Part shown: piece by piece, positions 11,781 through 24,400 of the stretch
How the letters are laid out: each line of letters opens with the position of its first letter
Position numbering within the stretch: position 1 is the stretch's first letter
DNA from: Drosophila pseudoobscura
Taxonomy: Eukaryota > Arthropoda > Insecta > Diptera > Drosophilidae
DNA: 64,000 bases
Reading direction: 5' to 3'
NCBI RefSeq assembly: GCF_009870125.1
Contig: NC_046679.1
Coordinates: 28,334,001 to 28,398,000 of the forward strand
Position numbers and translations under genes: made by a program
Notes under the pieces: model-generated
Told to the model about the DNA's origin: nothing
Databases searched by the model: none
The model's input: the letters and a program-made list of their open reading frames with translations, nothing else

Positions 11781-11885
11781 TGATAAGGTATGTTGGACGG
11801 ACAGGAGCAGAGGGCACACATATAAAACATGGACCCGGCTCGGCAGGTGGCATTGTGAAAGTGAAACCAAACGAAATTGAATACC
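11781..11885 (+). promoter_or_regulatory. Promoter of the first LPMO gene (TATA box and GATA site)
   Basis: TATAAAA at 11821-11827 lies about 60 bp before the ATG. A GATA-type TGATAAG is at 11781-11787. The leader is short and purine-rich (GTGAAAGTGAAACC). The arrangement matches the second LPMO promoter, which suggests shared control. Confidence 0.6.
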
Positions 11886-12724
11886 ATGAAGTACCTGCTC
11901 AGTGTTGCCTTGCTGATGGCCATCGGTCTGCAGCAGATCGATGCCCACGGCATGATGCTGAATCCTCCGAGTCGCTCGTCCCGCTGGCGCTACGATGGTT
12001 CCGCTCCCCAGAACTGGAACGACAATGAACTCTTCTGCGGTGGTTTGTATGTGAGTGAAGCGGGGATATTCCAGTATGGAGCAGATGGATTAAAGTCCAG
12101 ACATCTCTTCCCTATAGACCATGTCCAACAATGGAAATCGGTGCGGACTGTGCGGCGACAATTTCTTGGATGGACAGCCGCGTGCCAATGAGATCGGAGG
12201 AAATATTGGTGGGTATGGTGTCGTTACCAGGAGCTATCCCGCTTCCAATGCCATCACCGTGGGCGTGAAGATAACCACCAACCATTTGGGCCACTTCGAG
12301 TTCCATTTGTGCAACCTGGATGCCTTCGGCCAGGAGTCCGAGGATTGTTTCAATCAGAACCGCCTGCGCTTCCCCGATGGCAGTGAACGGCTGTACATTG
12401 GTGAAAAGAGAGACGAGTTCGATGTGACTGTTCTCCTGCCCGAGAATCTTACCTGCACCCACTGTGTCCTCCGCTGGACCTATGTTGGAGGTATGTCTTA
12501 AAGGGGTTTCTTTTCTACCACTGATTGATATGCCTCTGTGTCTCTGTATCTTAGGCAACAACTGGGGCATCTGCGATGATGCCGGCAATGGAGCTTTGGG
12601 CTGCGGACCCCAGGAAACTTTCAAGAACTGCGCCGATGTGAGCATCAATTGGGGCCGTAACATTCTCAAGGATACGGCTGCCTCTGATGTCGATGTCGTT
12701 GAGGTGCCCGTTGAGGTGGCCTAA
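11886..12724 (+). CDS. Secreted AA15-type lytic polysaccharide monooxygenase, copy 1
   Basis: Three exons (11886-12050, 12118-12490, 12555-12724) encode about 235 aa; introns start GTGAGT and GTATGT and end CTATAG and ATCTTAG. Residues 1-20 (MKYLLSVALLMAIGLQQIDA) are a signal peptide, so the mature protein begins with His21 (HGMMLNPPSRSSRWRYDG), as needed for the copper 'histidine brace'. A second copper His is expected in TTNHLGHF. Conserved Cys motifs include FCGG, RCGLCGD, HLCNLD, CTHCVLRW, GICDD and NCADV. AA15 enzymes are copper enzymes that cleave chitin or cellulose oxidatively; insect members act in the gut or in cuticle turnover. The ATG at 11886 is chosen over an upstream TTG because it directly precedes the signal peptide. 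AATAAA at 12801. Substrate cannot be read from the sequence. Confidence 0.9.
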
Positions 12725-13597
12725 GAACTCCATACCCAGCGAACAACGAACTGCCATCAAAGTCTGAAGGTGTCAAACACCAAAAAGTTTGCCAAAGTTA
12801 AATAAAGAACTGAACATTTTTCAAAAAGAGTCGTTTGAAGCTGAGGCCTTAAAGTATGCCTTAAAGAACTTGAAATAACCAATCGATAATCAAGTTTTCG
12901 ATAGCGCTCGTTATAAATTTGAATCAACCTAATAATCTTTGAGAACTTTACCAACTGATATCGCAGTCTTTCTGAATAGACTGTACGGATAGTTTACATA
13001 GAATTTCATTACATTCTTACTTCCGGAGGTGATTCCGAGGAAAAAACCCTTCTTATCTTTATAGGAATTCCTTACGGGTTCAATCACCGCATTACATAGC
13101 CGATAGCAATCCCTTGGCTATGGCTATTATGCCATAATATACTTGAAACGCTTTCAACCTTGGTTAACAAGTTCCACTTGGACGTGAAATACACCCCATG
13201 CATTGAACTCTTATCAAATTGGCATTGGGGTTTTCTGTCGAAGCAGACCTACTTTGTGTTAAAAAACAATGTTATGCTATAAACAAACCATTAGCATTAG
13301 AATGATTCAATTGCCAATAACTGGAGTCTTGTTTATATGTGTCATAGCTTTTTGGACGATTTCCGAGGTCAGATACTACGATTCGCCCAAATTTTGAGTA
13401 ATAACCATAAAAATGCATATACAAGCATTCCTATATGGGGGAGATTATAGTGTGATAAGAATTCTTAGCGGCTTTTGGACAAAAATCAAAAACAAGCACA
13501 AACCGCCCGGCAACTGATAAGATTTTAGGAATATGGACCTATATAAGCCTTCCACCAGGACAGATCGGAATCACACTTTAGTGAAAGTGAAAGAAAA
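12725..13597 (+). other. Spacer between LPMO genes with the copy 2 promoter
   Basis: It contains the poly(A) signal of copy 1 (AATAAA, 12801-12806), two CGATA-type sites near 12884-12903, GATA-type TGATAAG at 13453-13459 and 13515-13521, and a TATATAA box at about 13539, roughly 58 bp before the ATG of copy 2. No coding sequence was recognised. Confidence 0.6.
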
Positions 13598-14351
13598 ATG
13601 AAATACTTCAAAGTAATCCTGACCATAAGTCTGAGTGCTTTCTGCCTGGTGGGAGAGCTTGAGGGCCATGGTATGATGTTGGATCCCGTGGGAAGATCTT
13701 CGCGATGGCGCTACGACTCTTCTGCTCCCAAAAACTACGAAGATAACGGATTGTATTGCGGTGGCTTTTGGGTAGGCTTCCCATACCAAATAGTTTGTTA
13801 ATATCCTCGATACTATTCTTCGATTTCCACTGCAGAAACAAACCGAAAATGGAGGACGCTGTGGACTCTGCGGCGATGATTGGAGTCTGGAACAGCCGCG
13901 ACCCAACGAACTGGGTGGCAAATACGGCAGTGGCATCATTGTGAGGACCTTTGCGGGCCTAACCGAGGCTGAAATTAACGTAAAGATCACGGCCAATCAC
14001 TTGGGCTACTTTAGCTTCAACATCTGTAACCTGGATGAAAATGGCAGCGAATCGGAGGAGTGCTTCAACAAGATTCCCCTGAAGTTTTCCGATGGAAATC
14101 TCAAGTACAACATCAACACCCGGACGGGGGATATTCCGGTGACTCTTCAGCTTCCCAGTGATCTGAACTGCGGCCACTGTGTCCTCCGCTGGACCTACAC
14201 GGCGGGCAACAACTGGGGCGTGTGTGAGGATGGCACGGGAGCCATGGGCTGTGGCGCTCAGGAGAACTTTGTGAATTGCGCTGACATTAGTGTCCTGTCT
14301 TCGGCCAGAAATCTGATCCATGAGGTTCCAGTGGAAGTGGTTGAGGTTTAA
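13598..14351 (+). CDS. Secreted AA15-type lytic polysaccharide monooxygenase, copy 2
   Basis: Two exons (13598-13771, 13836-14351) encode about 229 aa. The signal peptide covers about residues 1-23 (MKYFKVILTISLSAFCLVGE...), leaving His24 of HGMMLDPVGRSSRWRYDS at the mature N-terminus. The second expected copper His is in ITANHLGYF. All Cys motifs of copy 1 are present (YCGG, RCGLCGDDW, NICNLD, CGHCVLRWTY, GVCEDG, NCADI), so the fold and copper site should be intact. The first intron is at the same place as in copy 1, but the second intron of copy 1 (before NNWG) is missing. Both proteins end in a similar EVPVEV tail. The tandem, same-strand arrangement indicates gene duplication. Confidence 0.9.
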
Positions 14352-17300
14352 GACTCCTAACCCTCAGTATTCATCGTGTGCCAAGGCGAACAAGACTTAG
14401 TTAATCTCATTATAAATTGTTCCTATTAAATTATTATACCCTTAAGAATGGTGCTAATAAATGATTGAAACATCGACATTTTATGAATGCATATTTTTCT
14501 TTTTATTCAATAAATTTATCATCGTATATATATATATATGTATTTATATATATATGTATGTATAAATATATGTATGTTCGTGTGTGTTGAGTGTGTTTGT
14601 GAGTGGGTTCTTGGTGTTGGACCGTAAAGCTCTTGAGAGTCCAAGGGCTACCCTGTGCTACGATGCAAAGATCGCTCTCTCTCTGAGGACAGATTAACAA
14701 ATTAAAGATTTACCTTCGAAGCCCCCTGTCTCGTTTCTCAGAGCTTCACTCCGAGTTAATTAAATATTCCGTATTTGTATTTATTCTATCCTGTATATGC
14801 ACTTGTATATGGTATTGTAATATTTGTTGTATTTCGCGTCTCGTGTGTGGTTTGTGGGCTGTGGGGGTGTGTGGTTTTCCCGCTTACAAAATACGTTTCG
14901 TTTCACAATAACTGGCTTAAGAGTTAACTTCACAAATAAGTTGCATATATATCTGTATATATAGTAATTTGTTGTTAATACATATTTTACAAAGCGTTCA
15001 GGTCAATTGCAAATGAAAGGCTTGAAATTCCACTACAAACTCAATGGGTTTTTTCTGCATTGTAACTTTATAATTGTGCAATCAAACAATCATTTGCTTT
15101 CCTTCCTTTTTTCGCGTTTATCTTTTAACAATTAACTAAACAAACCGCAAACAACATGGTGTAACCTTCGATTGCCCCTAGAAATGTCTTCATCAATCCT
15201 GATCATCATCAATCAGTTATATGCCTGTATATGGTATATGGTAGATGTATATTTTAGGTCTAGGTTTTTATGGGGAGCGAGTGGGGGGAGTTTAGCTACG
15301 ATTAAAAAACGCCCACCTCGATTAAAAACTATAAAAAACCCCACCACGATCCATCGTCAAACTGTGCGAATTTCTCACAACTGAATTACAAGAGTACTGT
15401 AGCCCCCACCCCCCCACTCTCTGGGGGAGATCTCCTTTCGTTCTTAAAGTCATTCCACTTTTAAAAGCATTTTTAAAATACAGTTGATGCCTTTTTCTGA
15501 CAAAAATATATATGTATGTATACTATAATATATTATATAGAGATTTGTTCTGGGGGGAGTGGGGGGAGGAATCGGCCGACCTTCGCTTCACTACCAAATA
15601 TTTTGTTGTTTGTAAAAGCACCTTATAAATTGTACACATACACCACATCGTCGCCACCTCTTTGTTTTGTATAAATAGCTAAATAGTTTTTCTTTGAATT
15701 TATTCTTACTATTTTTACTTATACTTTGTTCCAAAAATTGTCTTTAAACATTATACAACACTATCTGTATTTGTTTTTTGTTTTTGTTTCTTTTTTGTTT
15801 ATACCTGAATTTTAGAATTTTGTATCCGAAACGCCATTTATTTTGTCATGTTTTTTTTTTTTGTTCTGTACTGAGTTTGTTTCCGCAAAAAGTTCTCGTT
15901 TTTGTAATTGCCAAAAGTTGTCTCTTTGTTTTTCCCTTTGTTGCTTGTTTGTTTCATTTTTCATAGTCCGAAATGTTTGTTGCCAAAAATGTATTTTGTG
16001 GTTGTTCCTTTAGAGGTTTCTTTGTATAAGTTTTTTCTTCAATGCTTGGTAAGGGTCAAAACAATTCTCTCGTTTTTTTCTGTGCTGCATTTGACTTAAT
16101 TGACAAACATGTTTTTGGTTTTTCTACTGGGGATCGTATGATATTCTACTTGAATATTATCTGTTTTATTTGCTTAGCTTTGTCATTGGCACAAGGTTTT
16201 TATTTTTTTGCTGGGGGGATAGACAGGATAGACGGGGTTGGTTGCTTCTACTAAATATAATTAAGTTCACACCTCCGGTTTTTTGGAATTTGCTTATAAA
16301 CTTTGTTTTATTCTTGTTTTGTATTCTTCTTTTTTTATTTGTATTTTTAAACATTAACACACTACAATTTACGCTCTCGTTTTTTGTGGTTTTTATCATA
16401 TAAAATTTCGTTTGTTTGTTCTCTAATTAATACAAGTAACTAATGGATAATTAAGAACTAAACATAATGAAAAAACTATAATTAAATTATGAATATAAAA
16501 ATAATTTGAAAAGCCTACGTGAGTTGGTGTTTAAAATTGGTTAATTTCTAGAATTGCAGTATCCAGCAATGAATAAAACTAAATGGAAGCGGCATACGCT
16601 TTCATTCACATTCTATTCACTTATTGCAAGTGTTTTCAAATGATTGCAATCAGGGAACGTAATGATAATAGTAAGACAGTTGTACAGGAATTAAAACAGA
16701 AAGCTATCGTAAAGAGATGATCTTTGAGCAAAGGGTTTGGAAAGCAGTTTAGATCTAAGCTGGCATAAGAAAAGAGGATAGTTAACACCAACTTAAAGAC
16801 AGATATAACATTGAAGACACATTGAATAAATTGAATAAAAAACCCCATTATTACGATCCCTGATTGCACTAACTATTATATGAATATTGTATGTGTTTTA
16901 ACTATAATTTCTTGCATTACTAATTTACTTTGCTGGCATATCAAGCGTGTCTCTCTGTCTGTCTGTTTGTGGGGCTGCAACTGTTGCTTCTTGGGATAGT
17001 AGAACACAAAAACTATACAATACATAGAAAGTGTGACTGAAACGGATTAAAATTAAAGAACTTAAGTTATAGAGACACACACACACGTTTGTATACGACA
17101 TTTAATAAATCAATCAACAAGCCACAGAGTACAAGGTAAATTTTACCAAACGAGTGGATTTTTATGAAGGTGGTGCAGTCACACGCATCGCATTTAAAAT
17201 TAACTTTAATTTACAACTAAATTTAATTTAATTTAATTTAATTCAACTGAATATTAACACAATATTAAATAGTATATTGCAGCAACAGTGGAAGACAGTT

Positions 17301-18440
17301 AGTTCTCGCTCTCTCATTCATTTCTTCATTTCTATGATCTATTCCTTCATATTTCTTGTGTAATAAATTGTATTGTATGTATAATTATTTTATTTTTCGG
17401 TGTGTGTACAATTTAAAAAAAAACAGTGTTCTACGCTAAAATAATATTAAAAATAGTAAAAATATATGCAATTATGTATATATATAAATTATACTTCAAT
17501 AAGACAACAAGTGTAAAAAGCCAATTTAAAAAGAAAAATGTACATACAATTTAAAAAAGTTAAAAGCTTTAAGAACAAAAATCAAACATTTTAAAAGCAT
17601 TTTGATGTGTGTGTGTGTGTGTGTGTGTTTGGAAGTGTGTTTGTGTTTTGTTTTTTTGCATAGATTTGTTCTCTCTTCATCTTGTGTTTTTGTTATAAAT
17701 TTTACGTCTAAATATACAATACAACTATGTGTTCTTTTCAAGTTTTTGTTTTATACAATTCTTTGCCTTTTCTTCTTTTTACTTGTGCTAAATACACTTC
17801 AAAAATTAATGTGCAATTTAAGGTTAAAGCTACTTCAATCTCCGTCTCCTTGTTGCAGTTCTTTCTGTAAATTATCAACCTAATCGTTTAAGCGGGGGAT
17901 TATACAATCGTTCCATTATGTATTTATGCTCTCTACTACACGATTTTTGTTTTTTTTTTGTTTTTGTTTTAGTTTTGTTTTTTTCTTCTTCTTGTATGTG
18001 GTATGCATGTACTTCATATGTGCTTCAAAAGTTCCAATTATTCAAAAATTTCCGTCTACTATCCGTCTATGATCTTGTGATTTATTAAGCTGCTTAATAA
18101 ATTCATTCGTAATCGGTTCTCCTATCGATATCTTTGTTGCTTGGTGTACATATATTGTATATTGTATTGTATTGTTTTACTCGTATTGTATGCCTATTGT
18201 AATTAAAAATTTGTAATTTTTTTCCCTCTATTTTTGTTTTCCATTGAATAAAAACTAGTTAAACATCCATCTGCATCTCATGCATGAGCTGTATCTGTAT
18301 CCGTTGATCTTCTTTCCTTTTTCGTGAGTGTGTGCTGACGTTGCTGCTGCTTTCATTGAGTTTACTCTATCGTTAAGTAATTTTGTCACTTTTGGCAGCA
18401 AACAATCCGTTCGGTTGGCGTGTCCTGTGCTTCCACTCTC
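14352..18440. other. LPMO copy 2 3' end and probable long cic 3' UTR / spacer
   Basis: Plus-strand AATAAA at 14456-14461 probably ends LPMO copy 2. The rest is strongly T-rich on the given strand, hence A-rich on the cic strand, with TA and GT microsatellites ((TG)n at 17605-17628). Minus-strand AATAAA candidates occur at about 18082 (360 bp after the cic stop) and at 14507-14502 (3.9 kb after it), so cic may have alternative short and very long 3' UTRs. A TATCGATA motif lies at 18123-18130. No protein-coding segment was found. Confidence 0.5.
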
Positions 18441-21400
18441 CTACGTTTCATTTGCTTTGCCCTGAGAATGCTGCTCCAAGTCCTGCTGCTGCTGCTCCTT
18501 TACACCTGCCGTTTAGTAATATTGAAAAACATCTTAACAATGTTTTCATTGAGAAATGGAAACTAAATTAACAAACAAATCGAATTGAAGGGGTAGCGCA
18601 CGAACAGAAAGTCAAAGAAAGATATTCATTGAAAGGGGAAATTACAGATTTAGTTCTTGGGTAGAAGATATTTGCAGAGCGCCCTCCAATTACCTGCCGC
18701 ATTCGGTGTCGCGTTTGTGGTGTGTGCACTGTTGGCGCTCAGCGTGGTCGACGACGAATTCGAGTCGGACGGCGTATTGGGGCCGGCCGAGTGCGGTGTG
18801 CAGGATGCCTGTCCCAGCAACTTTTGTCGCACTTCGCGTATCTTCAGCTGCAGATCCTGTTTGCGCGGAAACACATCGATGTGCTTGGTCTAAGGAATGC
18901 GAAATAAATAACCAAAATTAGAGTCTCTTTCGAGGAGACAAGGAGTCTATGCCACGATCGACTCACCTGAAAGGCAATTGTGGCCTGTGCTGTTGGGAAG
19001 TTGCCGTGAACGGCAAACAGCTGCATAACCAAATTGCGCCGCGTTTCCAGCACCTTACGATGCCCCTTCTCGCTGGCATCCGATCTGGCACTCTGCAGCG
19101 GCGTCTTGGGCGTACGGGGCGACCGTCCCGTCTGATCCGAGCTCTCCAGTTCTGTAAAACATTGATCTACATTATACATAGAGGATATGCACAGGAAAAC
19201 GTTATCATTATGTTACCCTTCAGCTCGTTGTTAAAGTCGGGCCCAAAGAAGCGCTGCGTTGTGGTTGGCGGTGCCGAGGCGGGCTCATCAATGGAATCAT
19301 CTTCGCAAACTAAACACAAAGTATCCGAAAGAGAAACGAGTAAATAAAAGGTTCGCTGGTTTGCAGGGAGATCCTGCCCCCTCCGCCACTCACTTAGCTT
19401 CTGCACTGGCACTGGCGCTGTGTTCTTCTTGCGATAATTGGTTCCGTACACTCGCGGGGAGGAGGGCACAGCTATGGCACTGGGCGACTGGCAATCCTCT
19501 GGCTGGAACTGCGGCAGTGCCTTGTATTTCTTCTCAAAGTCCACTTGCTTGAGTACACTGCTGTGAAGGGCATAAAAACTGGTTAATAAAGCCCTTGGCA
19601 GGTGATTCTGTGTCCCACGCACTTGTTCAATTCATCGTTCTTCTTTTTGTGGGCCACTGCTGCCGCTGCTGCTGCTGCCCCCGCCCCTGCCGACACCCCC
19701 TTCAACGGAGACTTGGGCTGACTGTTGCTGTTGCTCGTCGTGGGCGTCAGAGGCAGTTGCTCATCGCTATTGGGCGTCGTTGTCGAGGAGGTGGGCGTGG
19801 GCAGTGCCGAACTGAGGCTGGAACTATTCACATGACCAATGATGGGCGACGAGGCATCCATCATTGTGGGGGAGTGCAGCTTCCGACTGATGTGCTGACC
19901 ACCCCCATTGCTGGCCCCCAGATTCGCTCCGAACGAAACATTGCTCTCCGACTTGCTTTGAGCTGCAAAAAAAAAGCCGAAAATGCTATTAGTTCCGATG
20001 GATTCCCAGGGAATCGCTCTGGGGATCTACTCACATAAATTCTTGCGCCGCTGCAGCGGTGCTCGTCCCAATTGTGCCGGCGTTGGGGCCAATATGAACT
20101 GCTGCCCATCGGCATCCATGTCGCTCTCCTCGCCTCCTTCCTGGCTGCCACGCTCTGGCGGAGGTGCACTCATGTGATATGTCGCCGACTTCGGGGTGGA
20201 GGGCATCGACTTGTACGAGGGCGAACTCGCCGGCGGCTCTGCGCTGTGACTCGGCGTATAGCCATGGAGCAGCATTGTCGGCTGGGCACTGACTGGTGGC
20301 GGCAGTCCGTTGTGATTCTTGAATATATAGCCGCCCGCAAAGGCCTCCATCTGCAGATGCTCCAGCGAGGGTGTCCCCGGCTGATGGGACCGCGGCAGCA
20401 GGGAGTACTACGAATCGAAACGTTATTCTCACTCTCTAGAAGGCTTGCTTTCTTCTTCCCATCACTCACCTGACTTGTCATGGCAAAGAACATCTTTGGG
20501 CCTGGGGCTGGACCTGCACCCATGATCTGTGCTGGTGCGGAGGCCGGTGGTGTGGCCATATTGGCAGCATGTCCCAGACTCATGGCCGCCGGCGATGAGG
20601 GCACACAGGCCTGATGGGCGGCTGCTGCAGTAGACAGAGAGACAGAGGTGGAGGAGGAGCAAGAGGAGGAGGAGGAGGAAGGAGTTGTAGATGAGTTTTT
20701 GTTGTTCATGACACTGCCACTGCTGCTGCCGGCCACTGGTTTGGTGGCAGTGGCTGGAGCAGCCGCTGTTATGGTTATTTCTGTATTGGCATTATTAGTA
20801 CTATGATTTGCTGTTGCTGTTCCCGGCGTTCCCGGTGCTCCCGCTTTCCCCGACGTCGACATCGTTGTCGCTTTGGTCAGTACCGTCAGTGTGGCGGCGC
20901 CTCCGCCCGCCTGGCTGGTGGCCGTGGCTGCCACACCCGCTGTCGTGGTGGCCGTGGCCGCTGTCAGTATACGGGCATTCGCCGGCAACGCAATCTTGTT
21001 GCACGCATTGATGCTGATAAACGAGACGGGCCGCAGGGTGGCCGCCGATCCCGATACCGGTGTTCCCTGCTGCTGGCTGTACGCATTGCAGTCGGTGATC
21101 AGCAGCATTGTGGCTCCCGTTTTGGTTGGGTCCTTTTTGCTCATTCGTTGCTTATCCCTGCCTTCGGCTTTTTCCTGCCCATCTTCGAGGTCTTCGTGGT
21201 CGTCTTCGTCCTGGCCATGGAGTGTGTCCAGCACGAGGGCATCGTACAGTATGGCCGCACGGCCTGTTCCCTTGTTGTTGTTGCTGCTGCTGCTGCTGTT
21301 GTTGTTGTTGTTGTTGTTGTGATGACCATCTTGTTGTTGTAGAGTCAACAATTTTCGTATAATGGGCGTGGAATTATTGGAAAACTTAGTTAGGGCTTCG

Positions 21401-24400
21401 TTATTGTGTGTTGTAGATGTGGATGCAATTGTGGATGATGTGGATGCTGTTGGAATGCTTGTTGTTATGATTGGTGAAGATTGGTGAACTTTCTGCTTGA
21501 AAAACAAAGGCGGCGGTGTATTGTGCTGATGTTGATGCTGATTCGACGATGGTTGTGCTCTTATGATCGTGAAATGATTTATGGTGGGTGTCGGCACACG
21601 TGTTATGACTGTTGGTGGCGTCTCCACGCGGCGCTGATGCAAATGCTTGAGCTGTTGGTGTGGCGAATGCGATGGCTGCAACGGCGTCAGGGATCGCACA
21701 ATCGTAAACTGTTTCCGCTTGATGGGTGCCACAATTGTTGTTGTTTTCGTTGCTGTGCCAGCTGTGGCTGTTGTTGTTGTCGCTGCTGGTGGCGGTGTGG
21801 GCGTTGGTGTCGGTGTAGCCCTCACTTTTGGTATGGTATAGTGGATGATATCATCGAAATCGGCACCAGCATTAACACTGGCCAATTCCTGCATAAACTG
21901 CTCATCATCCTCATCATCATCGTCATCATCTTCATCCTCATCGTCGTCGTCCACATCCTCCTCGTCGAGCAGGAGATCCTCCACATCCTCATGCTCCTCG
22001 TCATCGTTTTCATGGACTGCTGCTGCTGTTGCAGCTGGTTCTCCCTTCGTATTCTTTGCATTCTCCTCTGGTTCTATGTTCGATTTATGGTGGATTTTTC
22101 AAATGGTATGTGTGGGTGTGTGTGTGGAGGCATGTGTAATTATATGGATGACATCGACAGAAAGGAAGAGCATTATTGTGTTCGTGGGAGGAAGAGTTTC
22201 AGTGTGTGTGTGTGTGAGAGAAAGTGAAAGAAACAGAGAGAAAGATGTTATGCCCGTAAAAAAAAAACCAAAAAAGCTTTCGGCGGCGACAGGTGGGTGA
22301 GGGGGCGAGGCGATGCGATCGATGCAGGTGATTGGAATGTTTTTCCCACAAATTTTGTTGTTCCAAAACTCAAAAACAACGAACAAAATCATACAAAATC
22401 TACAATCTATGCAGAACACACAACAAATCATAGTAGAAATAATGCCAATAGTTTTTCCAAGTCTTAAAATCAACTTAAAATTAAGAAAAAATAAATTATT
22501 GAAAATTATACATAAATAAAAGAGTACAAAATATTCTACATTTTGAAGGGCAGTGCGCAGACGGCCTTCAATTACAATAAAAAAGATACGAAACTCAATG
22601 AATTGCCAATCAAATACAGTGCGTTTCGTGACAGTAAGACAGCTGAGAGGTTAGAGCAGAGTTCCAAATGGAATATGCACTTTTTTTGATTGAATATCTA
22701 GGAATATCTGTGGCAGTAATACAGATATAGCTCATCTCCCCTTCAACTGCCTTAAAGTCTGACAGAACCCACTGTTTAAAATTCGTTTCACTCCTTGCCT
22801 TCATCTTCTATCGCTATTCTTCTTGCCATTCCACACTACTCACCTCTCAGGTCCGTGGGACTGCGATGCGCGTGATGCATGGGATACTGGAACTGCTTCT
22901 GGCTGAGGGCCGTCGCTGTTGGCACATTGAAATTGAAGATGGCTCCCACACCGGAGCTCCCACCACTGTTCTGCGGCGGTGCACTGCTGACCACACCGGC
23001 GGCGGATACCGAGCCGCCGTTCAGTTTATATGGCGATGGTGGCTCCTGTTTAATGTCCTCCTGCTTGATATGTGGCTGCAGTGCGGCAGCCGCCTCGTCG
23101 GATTTGCCGCTGCCACTGCCGCTGCAGCCCTTGGGGCTGATGGGCATCGACTTGAAGGCGCCGCCTAAGTGAAAAAAGAGAGACTGCAATGAGCATGGCT
23201 GAGTGGGGGGTCGGAGTAGCGGGTGGTTTGCTCGCCTGTGGGTTGGAATGGTGTTACACCGATTGGATTCTTGGGACTAGTGTACTGTGTATAGATCGAC
23301 ATCTGGGCATATGGCAGCATGGTGCTCTCCAGCACCGGATGCGCCTTGATTGCCTTCGGCTTGAGCGTAATCTCGCGATCGCCGCCGCTGCCACCAGTCG
23401 GCGGTGCAGTTATGGCCTGGCCATTGGCACCGACCGCATGATCCTCCTGCGGGCGCTGCAAAGGACGATGAAATATAATCAAAATGTGCTTCCCTCTCGA
23501 CAGGCCACCGATTCCGTACCTGATCTTTTTCCTGCTGTTGCTGTTGCTGCTTGCGGTAATCGTAGGGGGCATCATCCATGTCCGAATCGTTTACACGTTC
23601 GCGACACTGCAGGTCGAGCTTCTTGCAGGGCGGCTGATCCTCCACCACCAGCATCTGCTCGTCCTCATCCGAGTGCAGTTCGTTCTTCAGGAGCTTGCCC
23701 CCCTTGCCGCCAGAGATCGTGGTGGGCGCTTCATCACAGGCGCTGTTGTAGTTGTCGATCGTCAGTGGGATGATGTCGCCCTGGTGATCGCCCTGCCCGC
23801 CCGGCGTGTTGGGGCACATGTCATGCTCCAGCGAATCGGAGCCATCCACCGAGGCCAGACGCGACTTGGCATCGCCTGCGGCAGCAGCAGCTCCAGCTGC
23901 TCCTGCCTTGCCGGCAGCCGTCGACGTGGAGGACTTGCGGCGGTCCTTGGAGCACCATTTCCACTCGGGATGCTGCTTGAAATGCTCATCCTTCACGACG
24001 CTCGCCAGCTCATGGTACTGGGCCTTCTGCTCCGGCTTCAGGGCATACCACCATTCGCCGAGGATCTTGCTGACCGTTCGATTGTCCTGATTCGGATGCT
24101 TCTTGTGGACCATCTTGCGGTGCTTCTTCGAGAAGATCATGAATGCATTCATCGGCCTGCGTATCTTCTTGTTCGCTGCCGCTGGCTGTCCACCAGCCGC
24201 TCCTCCTGCCGCCGATGCTGCTGCCGCCTGTTGCTGCTGTTGTGCTGCCTGTTGCTGCTGCTGCTGCTGCAGGGCGCTCAAGGATTGACTCCTCCGCTTG
24301 GCAGCCGAAGTGATGGGTGCTCCTCCATTGGCGCCGTCGTCATGGCACTCCTCCAGCTTCCGGATATTGCTGTTGCTCGTGTACGTTTGCTGCCGCTGCA

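Noticed and set aside
20803..21342. Plus-strand ORFs rich in Cys/Leu/Val over cic and its Gln exons
   Set aside because: They are antisense shadows of CAG/CAA-rich cic exons.
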